Numbered from the stretch's first letter, positions 1 to 11,773 are shown. The stretch: DNA of 64,000 bases from Engraulis encrasicolus (GCF_034702125.1 NC_085871.1:38478159-38542158); one strand, 5' to 3'. Made by a program: numbers and translations. The notes: generated by a model from the sequence alone, not told the origin.

Positions 1-40
1 GATTATTTTGACAGAGTGTAGTTATGTTTTGTTATTTTAG

Positions 41-67
41 TACGTGAACCTCATGATGGAGCTAGTG
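41..67 (+). CDS. possible small kinase exon (hinge segment)
   Basis: The segment after a pyrimidine-rich TTTTAG acceptor reads YVNLMMELV and is followed at once by GTTAGT, a plausible donor. A hydrophobic strand ending in MEL is what the beta5-hinge of protein kinases looks like, and the terminal exon of a kinase-like gene lies on the same strand at 1834. If both belong to one gene, the HRD catalytic-loop exon between them is not visible; a LINE remnant fills the intervening sequence. Nine codons is very short for an exon, so this could be chance. Confidence 0.3.
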
Positions 68-249
68 GTTAGTATAAATATAATGGTTAACACGAACTTT
101 GGTTGGTCAGATGGAGCTAGTCCTTGTTGACCTGATTTCACCACAAATACAAACAGGCTTAAGATGACAACTGCACAATTTACTCATATTTTTTGTATCT
201 CTATATGAATGAAAACATTGTGTTTGTTTTGATTAAAACATTAAAGCTT

Positions 250-1516
250 TTTATTTTGCTGAAAATGTGGTGGCAGAACAGCAGGACTGCAGCACCATGT
301 GAGCTGGTGGTTGATTGTAGTGATCGTATGGTCCAGGTTTTGAGAACAACATTGAAGCAAAACTACTACTTATGCACGGATGCACAGATTGCATATATTG
401 ATCTTACAGCAGCTTTTAACACAATGCAAATCCACGTATTACTCCAAAGGCTCCTAGACCTAAGGACCGATGGAGGATTGGTGCACTGGATAAAGGATTT
501 TTTAACTGACCGCCCACAACGAGTACGCACCAGAGACTTGGTCTCAGATGAACTTATACTCAACATGGAGGGCCCACAAGGATGCTGTCTGCCCCCTGTG
601 TTGTTCTTTGTGTATACTAATGAAATGTCACTGCACCACAATGATTTTAAGTTGGTGAAATATGCTGATGATATATGGCTCTAGTGGGACTCTCTTATCA
701 GAACAACAGCATATATGAATAATATGGGGATCATGTTTTTAAGCTAGAGCAGTTGTGTAAGACTAGCTCACTTTTACTTAATGTTACTAAAACCAAGGAG
801 CTAATTCTTAATTATACTGGTGTTCCTTCACCACTTTTAATTTCGAATCAAAATGTTCAAACTGTTAGCTGTTTTAAGTATCAAGCCTATATATTGACTG
901 CAAGCTTAACTGCACAGATAATCTTGATGCCATATGCAAAAAGGCCAATCAACGGTTGTTTGTTTTTAATCAGGAAACGGAAAGGCTTTGGAGTAAGCTG
1001 CAACATATTGGAGAGGCCATGGACCAGGAATTAAATCGCAGCCCCGCCTTTCAACGAGATAAGGTCGTGCCTAAAGCGGCTGTCTTTCCATAGACTCAAC
1101 ATGGAACCACCACATTTACAGCCAAAAATAAGGACAAACGTACTGCGGGGTAATCACCACAAATATGTAAACTATCAACTGTCTTGGTGGTGATAATCAC
1201 AACAGTTTTACCATCTGCGCTACAGATCATTCATTGCTAAGAAGAACATTTATAAACATTCTTTTATTCCTAATGCAATTTCCATAGTCAATAAGTTATG
1301 GAAAAGCTAGAGATGTAGGGCCTTGAACTAATGCCTGATTTACATATGATGTGTGTGCTGGAAGGGGTGGTTGGAGGGGGGGTGGATGCAGCATATGTGT
1401 GTGTGTTTTGTCTACTTGTGCCTATCTGTGTTTATATCCTGTTTTTACTCTGTGAGACCAAAGGCAATTTTCATGCTGGCATGATAATAAAGTTTAATCT
1501 AATCTAGTCTAATCTA
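250..1516 (+). mobile_element. L2/CR1-clade LINE remnant (RT and 3' end)
   Basis: Decayed non-LTR retrotransposon. Reverse-transcriptase motifs are readable at about 385-684: AYIDLTAAFNT (RT motif A with its Asp), VHWIKDFLTDRPQRVR, GPQG, and KYADD, which corresponds to the catalytic FADD. The frame is broken after 684, and a further piece reads as the LLLNVTKTKELILNY segment at about 770-830. The 3' end has an AATAAA-like stretch and a short tandem tail of TCTAA/TAATCTAG units to about 1516, as in L2/CR1 elements. It is not functional: there are several stops and no endonuclease region. Confidence 0.8.
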
Positions 1517-1526
1517 CTGTGGGCAC

Positions 1527-1574
1527 AATTGGCAATCCCCCAATAACCCAAATTGGCAATCCCCCAATAACCCA
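1527..1574 (+). repeat. 24-bp direct repeat, two copies
   Basis: Two adjacent identical 24-bp units (1527-1550 and 1551-1574), each beginning AATTGGCAATCCCCC. They lie directly after the LINE tail in the presumed kinase intron. Confidence 0.85.
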
Positions 1575-1833
1575 GAATTGTCTTGCTTTAATGTGCCTAT
1601 GCCACTGAGTGGCATACAGCCATTGTGCCTTGTCTGATTCCCTCAGCTGTCTGTGTATTTCAATAGTTTATGCATGCAATGAAGGGTAGAATACCACCTT
1701 CACATACAAAATGTGCATAGAACTCTGTGTAATGCAATGCATTTCCAAAAAGTAAGTTACAACTTTCAAATGGTCTTATTCCCATCATTGCGGTCTTTTT
1801 TAATAATCGAGAAAATTACATCTTTTTTTTTAG

Positions 1834-2253
1834 GTTTCCTCAACGTCCAAACGGGCCTACCTGACCGACTGGGGTTTAGCAAACGTGAGGAAGTCTGTGA
1901 TGACGTCAAGAGCAACAGGCCTGGGTGTCGTGAGTGGTGGGTTCGGGGGAACTCCAGCTTACATGGCCAGAGAGTGCCTGGTGGATTGTGAGAAATGCAG
2001 CCGCGAGTCCGACATGTGGTCTCTCGGCATCACACTTATCGAGATGTTCACCAACACTAAGCCATGGCTCAACCGGACAGCACAAGAGATCCGTAAACAG
2101 CTATATCACCAAAAGAGTCCAGATGCTCTGGCTAGATTGGAGCCCCCTTATCTTGACATTGTGAAACCACTCTTAGTGTATGGACCCATGTCTCGTATGA
2201 GTGCCAAAGATCTAGTGATGCTGTTAAAGAAAAAGGTTAAGAGATCAAGTTAG
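1834..2253 (+). CDS. terminal exon of a protein kinase-like gene
   Basis: A 139-codon exon follows a strong acceptor (eight T then TAG) and ends at TAG. It encodes the C-terminal part of a protein kinase fold: YLTDWGLANV at the start is the magnesium-binding DFG region in the variant form DWG; GGTPAYMARE is the activation-segment end that is usually GTPAYMAPE (Pro replaced by Arg); SDMWSLGITLIEM is the alphaF DxWSLG motif; the rest is a short alphaG-alphaI region ending in KKKVKRSS with no further domain. The beta strands and the HRD loop must lie in upstream exons, mostly outside the window. Intact DxWSLG and an open frame suggest a functional gene, but the DWG and ARE changes make catalytic activity uncertain. 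RIP- or IRAK-like families are possible; the family cannot be named from this exon. Confidence 0.75.
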   Translation, partial: VSSTSKRAYLTDWGLANVRKSVMTSRATGLGVVSGGFGGTPAYMARECLVDCEKCSRESDMWSLGITLIEMFTNTKPWLNRTAQEIRKQLYHQKSPDALARLEPPYLDIVKPLLVYGPMSRMSAKDLVMLLKKKVKRSS

Positions 2254-2294
2254 CAAAGAATATAGAAATTCTACATATATATCAGAACGAAAAA

Positions 2295-2300
2295 AATAAA
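2295..2300 (+). promoter_or_regulatory. polyadenylation signal of the kinase-like gene
   Basis: AATAAA lies 42 bp after the kinase stop codon, a usual distance for a short 3' UTR. Confidence 0.5.
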
Positions 2301-2770
2301 GTAGGAATTGAAATCTATAAATGATGAGATGCAGCAATATACTTTGGTAAAAAGAAATCCCCATTTGTATTTTTGTAATCATTTCCCATGATCACATTGA
2401 CATGTTAAGTATACCACACTTGTTAAATGTGCAATAACAAAAAGCAGTTAACAGTTTTATTAAGTGTTTTATACTGTAGGACATTTATTTTCTCAGGCTT
2501 TTTAAAAGAGAAGAACCTCCTGACCAGATAAGAGGGTGAATTCAAACCCACAGTAGGAAGGTAAATGAAGGAGGCTGCCATATTGTTTAACCTTTGAAGA
2601 GATGCTGTCAAAGGCATCTCGTGTTTTTCAGGCTTTGTAGAGTATCTGCCTGCAAGGCTCCAGGGTCGGCTCTGCTCTGTTTAGTATACTCCCAAGTATT
2701 ACAATTCATTTTATTTTGCTCATCCTGTATATCATCCATTCTTGGTTATATTTCATTTTGTTATAATTTT
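2301..2770. other. no recognised feature
   Basis: AT-rich sequence downstream of the kinase-like gene. I see no splice-bounded open frame and no terminal repeats here. Confidence 0.4.
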
Positions 2771-2833
2771 TTAAAAATTCAGCAAAAATCAATAATCGTG
2801 ATTATCATTTTTTCCATAATCGTGCAGCCCTAC
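2771..2833. mobile_element. hAT-type element end fragment
   Basis: The stretch ending CCATAATCGTGCAGCCCTA, with alternating AATCGTGATTAT motifs, resembles the end of a common fish hAT family whose terminus reads TAGGGCTGCACGATTATGG. Only one end is present. Confidence 0.45.
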
Positions 2834-3938
2834 TCCCAACATGCATTTCTGCTAATTATATATTCTATGAATCTGCATTATGTAGGCCTACACAATTTAA
2901 TGAAATAACCTGGAAAGTGAGTCTGAATTTCGAAATGAAAAGTCATAATCTACATGGCAACCTTAAAAATATTTTTGATGCAAAAAGTGTGTCTGTAGCC
3001 TACACAAGATAATGATGGCATTGTCTTGCCAGTTGTACCATTTACTGTAAATGTGGGGGAAATGGGAACATTTAATTAACTTTAATGTATTATCTTTTTC
3101 CAATAAAATCTGAATTTTGAGTCACTGCTTGTATGTCTGTTTTGTCAGATTTAGATTACATTCCCCTTATTCGTCGTACTGTACGCATATGCAATAGCAG
3201 CAATTCACATACATAGGTCTACTGTGTATTATTTTGTGAAACACATGAGAGCAGTACGTGTATGAAATACAAACAAACTTGCTTAATGTTATAAGGTTCA
3301 GCACAGTCGTTATACCAGAGACGATTGATAATAGTGTTAAGTTTCCCCAACCAGTCACTGTGGCAAGTAGATTAAAAAAGAATGCAACACCTTGGGCGGC
3401 ATTGCATGATGATAATCAGGCTAGCAAATGCATGCCCCAATACAGAGGATGTCCCTCATATTAGAACTACATATGCGTCACATGCTGCCTTCACACGCTA
3501 TGGGAAAGACTATGCTTCTCACTTTATGTGAGCTTTTTATCTCATTCGCATTTACCAGAATTCCCATAACTCATCAAGGCAGCAACATTTATACAGTAGA
3601 TGGCATGTCATTAACGGGTAGGCCTATCAATCCACATTGAGTTTATGAATCTCAACTCATGACATAAACATATGAGGCATTAAGGACAAACCTTGGGTGC
3701 GTTCCAATATAGGCCTACGGACTACTGTCCTCCACTTGTGCTTGTGGCCTTGCGTTTTGCTGATGCCCTGTCTCAGTGGAGAAAACGGTGGTGAAAAAAT
3801 GAAAAAAAGTTTCCCCACTGTCAGCCTAGTCAGTCACAACAAATTTTGGGGGACTGTTCTTCATTCACCATCCCCATTGCAAATGAGAAAGTGTGTGTGT
3901 AAGTTTTTCCCCACCAGTCACTGTGGCAGGTAGACTCG
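2834..3938. other. no gene recognised
   Basis: Only short open frames without splice context. A motif close to ACCAGTCACTGTGGCA occurs twice in direct orientation (about 3350 and 3914), each followed by AGTAGA or GGTAGA, which hints at a decayed repeat. Confidence 0.4.
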
Positions 3939-4135
3939 CAGTGTTGCCAGATGTGTCTGATCAAATCCCGCCCAAAGGGTGCTCAAAAAACACCTGGAGG
4001 CGCTAAATTCCGCCCAATTTTAATAAATTGTATTGATTTCTATGGGCATAAAACTGCAGAATAACTCAGCAAATGGCCAATTTTTACCGTTTTTACCCAC
4101 AGACGGCTATCACAAGCAGCCCATATATAATACAA
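3939..4135. mobile_element. short hAT-like MITE, truncated
   Basis: Starts CAGTGTTGCCAGATGTGTC and is closely similar to the complete copy at 25213-25424, including TCAAATCCCGCCCAAA and the ACCCACAGACGG region. The right terminus is missing; LINE sequence begins shortly afterwards at about 4198. Confidence 0.65.
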
Positions 4136-4643
4136 ATAATAATTGGTAATAATTATGTGGTCGGGGATTGGGGGCCCTCCCGTAGAAAATGTATTTTTAG
4201 TAGAGTAGAGAGTATCGTTCATTGATCCCAGGGGGAAATTAAGGTGTCAAGTAGCATACACACATACATAAATAAAGACATTGCTCACAAGACATTACAC
4301 ACATACTTAGACATAAAATAACCATATATAGCTCACTGTTACACACATACTTAGACATAAAATAACCATATATAGCTCACTGTTACATACATTTGCCCAG
4401 GCATATCTCTCACACTCTCTCTCTCTCACACACACACAAACACACACACATACCAAAAATAATAATAGAATAAAGTGTCCACAGTGTCGCATGTGCCTTA
4501 GCTGAGTGGCACATAGAAGCCAGGACAAGTGGCCAGTAAAGTGTCCCTTAGTGTCCATAGTCTCTCTTCCTAGTACAGTGTCATTGTATTCCTTGGGGGC
4601 AAAGAAAGCAAAGAGAGATGGAGGGTAACACACGTCGCCAGCA

Positions 4644-4646
<3 letters not shown>

Positions 4647-4691
<45 letters not shown>

Positions 4692-4704
4692 ACCCCCCCC
4701 CCCC
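4647..4704 (+). repeat. poly-C tract
   Basis: About 58 nearly uninterrupted C, with a single A near the end. Length is likely unreliable in any assembly. The proline and glycine frames across it are artefacts. Confidence 0.95.
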
Positions 4705-4845
4705 AAAAGTGTACATAGTGTCACATGTGCCTTAGCGAAAGTGGCACCTAAAAACCAAGACAAAAAGACCAATAAAGTGTCCAGGAGTGTCAGTAGTCTC
4801 TCTGCATAGAGCAAAGTCCCTTGTATTCTTTCCATGTTCCAATGT

Positions 4846-4982
<137 letters not shown>

Positions 4983-5038
4983 GCAGTTGTACATTCTCAG
5001 AGTGTGGAGGAGTTGAAGAATAAAGAGTCCAGGTAGTA

Positions 5039-6465
5039 CAAACCCCAACTCCGGTGAAGTTGGGACGTTTGGTAAACAGTGAATAAAATCAAAATGCTAT
5101 CATTTTCAAAACATTCAATCTATTCATTAGATGGAGAATATTGAAAAGACAACATATTAAGTGTTAAAACCGAGAAAAAATATTGTTTTGGGGGACATAT
5201 GTACTCATTTCTAATTTGATAAATCCAACACGTCTCAAATAAGTTGGGACGGGGATCAGTGAAATTTAGTAAACATCCAAATAAGATAAAACAACAAAGA
5301 AGAACATTTCAAAATGAATTGTACTGACGGACAATATAGGTGTCCTGGTATAAGATCATCACAGAGAGGCTGAGTCACTCAGAATTAAAGATGCAAAGGG
5401 AATAATTACCATAGTTATTACATACATTTTTAATTCCCTTTGATTTACCACGATTGAGTGTATATAAGACATATTTTTGTTACTAAAATCATTGTATAGG
5501 TTCATGACATCATGAAATATATATCGGCTGTAGTCTCACTCTAATTCCTGGAGTGCTAGAGCTATTGAAAATTGACCATATTAAGAATGCTTAATGCGTG
5601 CAAATGATACAGGGGTGTAACATTCTCCTAAGCACCTGAGCCCACTTGAAATAAACCCAGAAGACATGGGAAACTGTCCTTTGCTTACAGAAGTCAGCAG
5701 AAGTTGTAGAAGTCCATTCTTTTTGACAATAATAGAGCATTGCACATCCTGTGCTACAGTGAAAATGGACCATCCAACTTGTGTTAGTGCTAACTTCAAA
5801 AGTCAGCCTCCATGATGGCATGCGGGTGCAGTAGTGCATTGGTTAAGATGTTCTCACTCATCTGTAGAGTTAAATACAGTGCTGAATGGTATAAATGGGT
5901 TTTAAACAGCATGAAAAGCCACTCATGCATTATATTTTGAAGGGAGATCTTCAATTACTGCCACATAGTAAGGTCAAATTGCATTCTCTACTATGTTTTA
6001 ACAGTTTGGCTCCATCATAAGGACCAGCAGGTGATAAAATGGTGGGCTTTTGGTCAAGACCTGTCACACTGTAAGCACTACAGAAAGGAAAACATTGCAA
6101 AACATGACAAGGAATACACCCACCATTTAAGCTGGTGAAATCATGTCCAAGATAGGAATTAACACTGTTAATTCGGTTCATGTATTTAACTGTTAAGTGT
6201 TGTCTTTTGTTTTGTTTTTAGTCTTCCTCGACATTTGCTGCCATTTATTGTCCCCGTCCCAACTCTTTTGAGACGTGTTGGATTTATCAAATTAGAAATG
6301 AGTACATGTCCCCCAAAACAATATTTTTTCTCGGTTATAACACTTAATATGTTGTCTTTTCACTATTCTCCATGTAATGAATAGATTGAATGTTTTGAAA
6401 ATGATAGCATTTTGATTTTATTCACTGTTTACCTAACATCCCAACTTCACCGGAGTTGGGGTTTG
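5039..6465. mobile_element. TA-flanked DNA transposon with about 215-bp TIRs
   Basis: Left end CAAACCCCAACTCCGGTGAA and right end TTCACCGGAGTTGGGGTTTG are inverted copies. Similarity continues about 215 bp inwards to the motif GAGACGTGTTGG, read on the right. TA dinucleotides flank it (5037-5038, 6466-6467), as expected of a TA target duplication. The interior has no intact transposase. The motif GAGAGGCTGAGTCACTCAGA at about 5361-5380 resembles interior sequence of a widespread fish family with similar ends; the superfamily is uncertain (Tc1/mariner-like is likely from the TA target). Confidence 0.85.
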
Positions 6466-6513
6466 TAGAAGCATGGGAAGCATACTGATGAAGTGTGTAG
6501 GAGTGGGGTTAGT

Positions 6514-7018
6514 TTATGCAGTCCAGTCCCCTATGACGATCTCTCTTTGTATGTCCTTCTGTGTCATGTTGAATAGTTGGATGGCCCTGGGTACAAAGGA
6601 CTTCCGCAGCCTCTCTGTCTTGCAGGAGATGGCGCGCAGTCTGTAGCTGAACAGGCTTCTCTGGTTGTCGAAGACTGGGTACAGTGGGTGCTTGTAGTTG
6701 TCCAAAATAGAGTCCAGTCTGCTAAGTGTCCTCTTGTCAGATGTGGTTGTGAGATCCTCCAGTTCTGTGCCTACAACAGACCCTGCTTTCCTCACCAGCC
6801 TGTCGAGACGTCCAGCATCTCTCTTCCTAATGCTACCACCCCAGCATGCGGCAGAGAGCACACTGGCCATGGCAGACTGGTAAAACATCTGCAGGAGTCT
6901 GTTGCAGACATTGAATGATCTCAGCTTCCTCAAAAAGTAGTCTGCTCTGTCCTTTCTTGTACAGTGCATGTGAGTTAGTAGACCAGTCCAGTTTTGAGTC
7001 CAGGTGAACACCCAGGTA
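6514..7018 (-). pseudogene. LINE ORF2, C-terminal region
   Basis: Reads YFLRKLRSFNVCNRLLQMFY, then ASVLSAACWGGS, RLDRLVRKAGSVVG and ERLRKSFVPRAIQLFN. These are the conserved segments after the catalytic domain in L2/CR1-clade reverse transcriptases. The upstream junction is lost at the Tc1-like insertion at 7019, which splits it from the RT piece at 8628-9284. A remnant, not an expressed gene. Confidence 0.85.
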
Positions 7019-8627
7019 CAGTTGAGGACGATATTATTAGCCCCCCTCCTGAAATTAGACATTTCTCTTGATTTCTCAGTAAGAATTACCATTATTCACC
7101 GTTTCTGTTATTCTGGAAACAAATACACTGATGGAGATAATGTTCAATGAGTTGAATTTGGATTTTTCTATTGTTAAGATGAGTTTAAACAAAAAAGGGA
7201 AAAAATGACAAGGACAAAATTATTAGCCCCCTGATCATTAATAGTCAATATGGCGCCATTTATGAACCAAAACTGACAACAGGCTCTGATAAGTTGCTAC
7301 CTAGGTTGGCTCGTGCCCCACTAGGGATTTTGGCCCATTTCTTCACTGCAAAGTGTTCTAGCTGGTTCAAATCGCATGGATGCTGAGCATAGACATTAAC
7401 CACAGACTCTTAGTGGGATTGAGGACTGGACTATGAGCGGGTGATTCAAATATCATGGTTTTAGTGTCCTTGAAGAACCTCTGAACTAATCTAAATGTAT
7501 GCTTTGGGTTACAATGTTGTTGGAAGACCCAGCAATCCAGATTCAGACCCAGACTCCCTGTGTCTGAGGCTGAATAATAGACTAAACGTGATGCCCTTCC
7601 ACTATGTGTAACTGTGGAAACTGCTTAGCCTCATTAGACCAAAGAAGCATTGGACACCTGCCTAGATGATTGCTATTGACCTGACCTCACCTGTAGGTTT
7701 TTTCCCCCACCAAGAAAGACAGTTGTTAGGGCTTGTCATCATATTGGGCTTTGGGGCCATCATCACAGAAGAACCCCTTTACTAAAGGCAGTGCATATCA
7801 GAGTGTTATTGAGCTTTGCCAGTGAACATTTGAAAGTCAAAAATGAGTTATGAACGTCTCTGCTTTCATCTGATGATATTCAATTGCACCTGCTTTGATG
7901 CATGAATTCTGCTTCTGTCAGGTGAAGAAAGGGATAGGCCTTGAATCGTTATAAGATGGTTTCCACAATTAAACATGGTGGTGGATGCATCATTCTGTGG
8001 CAGCCTCAGTCACAGGAAACCTTGTTTGGGTGTACGGCACCATAAAAACTGAAAATTATGATAGAATGTGGAAAGTGACCTTGCAAAAATATGCTCATAG
8101 AGGGAGTTAAGATCTTCACTGGATCTTTCAATAAGATAATAACCCAAAACTTGCATCCAAAATAGTTCAAATGTTCTTCAAGGATACTAAAACCATGGTC
8201 ATGGAGTGGTTCAGACCTCAATCCTTTAGATAGTATTTGAAGAGTGCTGAAAATGAATGTCCATCCTCAACATCCATGCAATTTGGACCAGCTTAACTAT
8301 TTGCAATGAAAAAAATGGGCCAAAATCCCTGGTAGGACATGTGCCAACATAGTTAACAACTAATCAAAGTGCCTGGTGTCAATTTTTGTTCATAAACGGC
8401 ACTGTATTGACTATTAATGATAAGGGGGCTAATAATTTTGTCCTTGCCATTTTTACACTTTTTTGTTTAAAAATTTGGAAAAGTCCAAATTTTACTTATT
8501 GGATTCCATCTCGATGGTGTATTCGTTTCCAGAATAACATACATTTATTGATAATGATCATTCTCAATGATCAATGAAGAGATATGTCTAATTTCAGGAG
8601 GGGGGCTAGTAATATCGTCCTCAACTG
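7019..8627 (+). mobile_element. Tc1-like DNA transposon, inactive
   Basis: Length 1,609 bp with TA on both sides (7017-7018, 8628-8629). Ends are CAGTTGAGGACGATATTA and its complement TAATATCGTCCTCAACTG; the inverted similarity includes TAGCCCCC and an inner part near 7205-7262 against 8387-8443, so the TIRs span about 240 bp. Decayed Tc1 transposase is readable on the plus strand: IKHGGGCIILWQP near 7970-8008 (canonical VKHGGGSIMVW) and a QDNNPKL-like stretch near 8130 (canonical QDNDPKHTS). It sits inside the LINE reverse transcriptase, so it is younger than that copy. Confidence 0.9.
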
Positions 8628-9284
8628 TACTTGTATGTGGAGACTGTCTCCACTGTCTCCCCCTCGATGGACCATTCCCCTGTACTCCCCCTCCAGCCCA
8701 TCTTTGATGCATCCAATAATGCCTGTGTCATCCGAGAACTTTTGCATGTGGCAGGTCTTCGAGTTGTAGTTGAAGTCAGTGGTGTACAGGGTGAACAGTA
8801 CGGGGGAAAGCACCGTTCCTTGTGGAGCTCCAGTGCTGCTGACAACAGTCTCTGATGTGAGGTCACCTAGCCTGACGAACTGGGGCCTTCCTGTGAGGTA
8901 GTCTGTGATCCAGTTCACCAGCCCCGTCTCCACTCCCATCTGCAGTAGTTTGTTTCTCAACAGGAGTGGTTGGATTGTGTTGAAGGCGCTGGAGAAATCA
9001 AAGAACATGATTCTAACAGCATTGCTTCCTTTGTCCAGGTGAGAATGCACTCTGTGCAGCAGGTACAGGATAGCATCCTCAACTCCCACCTTCTCCTGGT
9101 AGGCAAATTGTAGTGGGTCTAGTGCGTGGTGAACTTGGGGTTTCAGAATGTTGAGCAGCAGCACACGCTCGAATGTCTTCATTATATGTGATGTGAGGGC
9201 TACCGGTCTGTAGTCATTCAGTTCTTTGGGGTGTGGCTTTTTGGGGACAGGTATAAGGCATGACATTTTCCACTGTGTGGGCAC
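8628..9284 (-). pseudogene. LINE reverse transcriptase fragment
   Basis: RT core in order: SCLIPVPKKPHPKELNDYRP, ALTSHIMKTFERVLL, MFFDFSSAFNTIQP (motif A), LVNWITDYLTGRPQFVRLG, SSTGAPQGTVLSPVLFTLYT (motif B), and KFSDDTGI, where the catalytic FADD is changed to FSDD. Distal RT sequence is interrupted by the Tc1-like element at 8627. Typical of fish L2/CR1 LINEs. Disabled by the insertion and by frameshifts on both sides. Confidence 0.9.
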
Positions 9285-9331
9285 CTTACCCTCATGCAGA
9301 CTCTTGTTAAAGATGTGTTGCAGTGGCTCAG

Positions 9332-10036
9332 CTAGCTCTTCTGCACAGGTCTTAAGGAGCTGACCCCATCCGGTCCGTTGGCCTTCGGCTTAAGCCGTTG
9401 CAGTGCGCTCCTGACTTGTCCTGTTGTAATGGTGGGTGGTGGCTGCTCCGTTTGCAGTGGGGGAGGGGTGGGGAGAGGTGGGTTGAGAGTGTGTCCAGGG
9501 TAGGAGGAGTGGGTTGCAAGTGTGAGCGGGGGAGGAGGGGCCGGTTGTGAGTGTGCTCCAACTTCCATCTGTGTGGGTGTGTTAGTGCAGGTTACTTCAG
9601 AGGAGGTGGGGGAAGGGGGATGGAAGTCCAGTGTGAGAGCTGAGGGGAGAGGGGGGATGGGAGAGGTGAAGGGGACATCAGAGGAGGTGGGAGAGTGAGA
9701 AGGGAGGTCCAGTGTCAGTGCTTGGGGAAGAGGGGGGATGGGAGAGGAGGTGAGGTGGGGTGAGGTGGGGTGAAGTGAGGTGAGGGGGGCTTCAGAGGAG
9801 GTAGGAGAGGGAGGAGGGGAGTCCGGTGTGATTGCTGAGGGCCGAGGGGGGATGGGTGAGGTGTGGGCTGCACGGACCAGAGGTGGTGAGGTGTCTTCAG
9901 TGGTGAGAGAGTGGGGAGGGGGGCACCACGTGGCAGGAGTTGTGCCGCCAGCCGTACAGTCCTCAGACGGGCAATTAAATCTATTGTAGAACAGATTAAG
10001 CTCATCTGCTCTGTCTTTGTTGCCCTCAGCATGCAA
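9332..10036 (-). pseudogene. LINE ORF2, linker with Pro-rich repeats
   Basis: Begins near DELNLFYNRFN, the conserved segment upstream of the RT in this LINE type, and ends near TITTGQVRSALQRLKPKAN, which precedes the RT core. Between them lies a Pro/Ser/Thr-rich stretch with imperfect repeats of about 25 residues built on SPIPPLPSALTLD and PPSPTSSE. A frameshift near 9330 separates it from the RT piece. Family members normally have a much shorter linker, so the repeats look like a minisatellite expansion. Confidence 0.75.
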
Positions 10037-10080
10037 TTAGATGCAATTTCCTGCATTGTAATCCATTTTAGGGTGAAGAA

Positions 10081-10229
10081 TGGCAAATCCTTTCGGACAA
10101 GGAAAATAAAATCGCCTGGACATTCAGGCTATTTATAGCAAGAGTTCATGTGAAAACTTTCACCTGTCAAAGTGACTGGTGGGTTGACACATTCACCTGT
10201 CACCGCTGAAATTTACCCGTATTTTGGTG
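10081..10229. other. decayed repeat, not identified
   Basis: Contains CACCTGTCAAAGTGACTGG followed by CACCTGTCACCGCTGAAATT and TTTGGTGGACTGGTG, a palindromic-looking arrangement common in fish repeats. No gene seen. Confidence 0.3.
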
Positions 10230-10421
10230 GACTGGTGTGTGTGTGTGTGTGAGAGAGAGAAAGGGAGACAGATCTGATTTTGGCTAAATGTATGTAAGCG
10301 TCTGCTGTAGGCCTATGGTGAATATATGTTCAATGATGTGTGTAATGTCTGTGTGTTTTTATTTTTTTAATGTATATTACTGGAGACCTTAATTTCCCTC
10401 GGGATTAATAAATGAAATGTG
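10230..10421 (+). mobile_element. LINE 3' end fragment
   Basis: A GT/GA-rich stretch leads into GAGACCTTAATTTCCCTCG and GGATTAATAAATGAA, the 3' terminal signature also seen, inverted, at 4198-4240. Only the tail of an L2/CR1-type element is present. Confidence 0.55.
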
Positions 10422-10929
10422 ACAGAAATGTGCTTTTGCAAGATATTGAATTAATCATGAGTTCATCATGAGTTCATAAGCAAGCAATTGATTAAGGGAG
10501 GACGGGATTCCGCATATTGGATTCCACCCCTTATCTTTTACTATGGGTTTATAAAAAACAACTCGTCTGATAGTTGCGTGCTGCCCCCTAGTGAGGGTTG
10601 GGCTGTATAACACACCAACAGAAGGATTAAAGACATTTTTTTCTGACATACTGTTCATAATATGGCAAGTGACTTTTGTGCCTTGACTGTGATGAAGCTG
10701 CCACAAATGAAAGTAAAAGATATTTGTGTCATCTCATCATGTATAGGCAGGGGTGAAAGTAGGCAGGTGCACACATGCGTAGCACCGATATAAAATTTAC
10801 AGCAGGTGCGCTGTACCAGTAAGAGAATAGGTTTAATGCTGCCCAAAACCCACATTTGATAAAAAGTTAGCTGTGCTATTTAAATAGAGAACACATGCAA
10901 CCACACTATGCCATTTGAGACAAGTGTTG
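10422..10929. other. no recognised feature
   Basis: Unique-looking AT-rich sequence with no splice-bounded open frame and no obvious terminal repeats. Confidence 0.4.
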
Positions 10930-11126
10930 AGACAAGCTGTTGCCCAGTCTGCACTTTATATGTCTGTAAGGTATTGTATAGGTACTCCAGGTGTAATGTA
11001 TGTGTATTGACTGTGTCCTAAAGTATATGCCTATGTCTGCATGGGAAAGCAAGAAATGTAGTTTCAATTATTTGTATGAGCAGTGCATGTACAGAAATTG
11101 ACAATAAACCAACTTGACTTGACTTG
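10930..11126 (+). mobile_element. retroelement 3' end with (ACTTG)n tail
   Basis: Ends ATTGACAATAAACCAACTTG followed by ACTTG repeats, a non-LTR retroelement 3' end with a short tandem tail. A related tail occurs inverted at 35821. Confidence 0.5.
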
Positions 11127-11703
11127 AAGTGTCCTCCTATGAAGGGACCCGAAATAGTCATGCAACGATACAGATCTGTAGTGAAAATGATGACGAAAAC
11201 TGCTTTCACCCCTGTGTATGGGTGTTGTTTTTCAAAACGGGCCTTAGAATACCCCCCAAAGGGTGTTAGGGAGGCCTAGGGGGGCATTGAGAAGGTTAAA
11301 GCTGACAGGAGGGGTGCTCAGTTGCCATTAGGGGCATTAGCCTATTATATTTTTAATACCAAGGAGGACATTGGCAGGTTCATGATGAGGTCAAGGGGGC
11401 ATTTGTTCAAAAGTGTGGAGAACCACTGCTCTAGAGGCAAGTAAGGACAAGGAGCAAGACATATCTGCAAAGGCAAAGAGCAATAACCAGATGAACATTG
11501 ATCCTGGTGAAATGATAGAAGTCACTGACCAAACAAACATGCCGTCATATAATAGTGGCGACTTACGGGTGATATACATCTGTAGACCTCCTGATAAGAA
11601 AAAGATATTTAGTCACAACAAGGCAGTAAAACATTTAATAACTAGACAAAGGGCTGCCATTTCCAGCCTCAAGGTAATCAAGTCAGTTTTGACAAAATAT
11701 GTA
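11127..11703. other. no gene recognised; possible hAT remnant
   Basis: Near 11415-11435 GTGTGGAGAACCACTG resembles the right end of a hAT family with GGTTCTC-type termini, but no left end was found. An open frame of 112 codons at 11413-11751 runs into a Tc1-like terminus and shows no recognisable domain. Confidence 0.35.
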
Positions 11704-11773
11704 CACTCACCGGCCACTACATTAGGAACACCTGTTACATCTGCTCATTGAGGCAAATTTCTGATCAGCCAAT

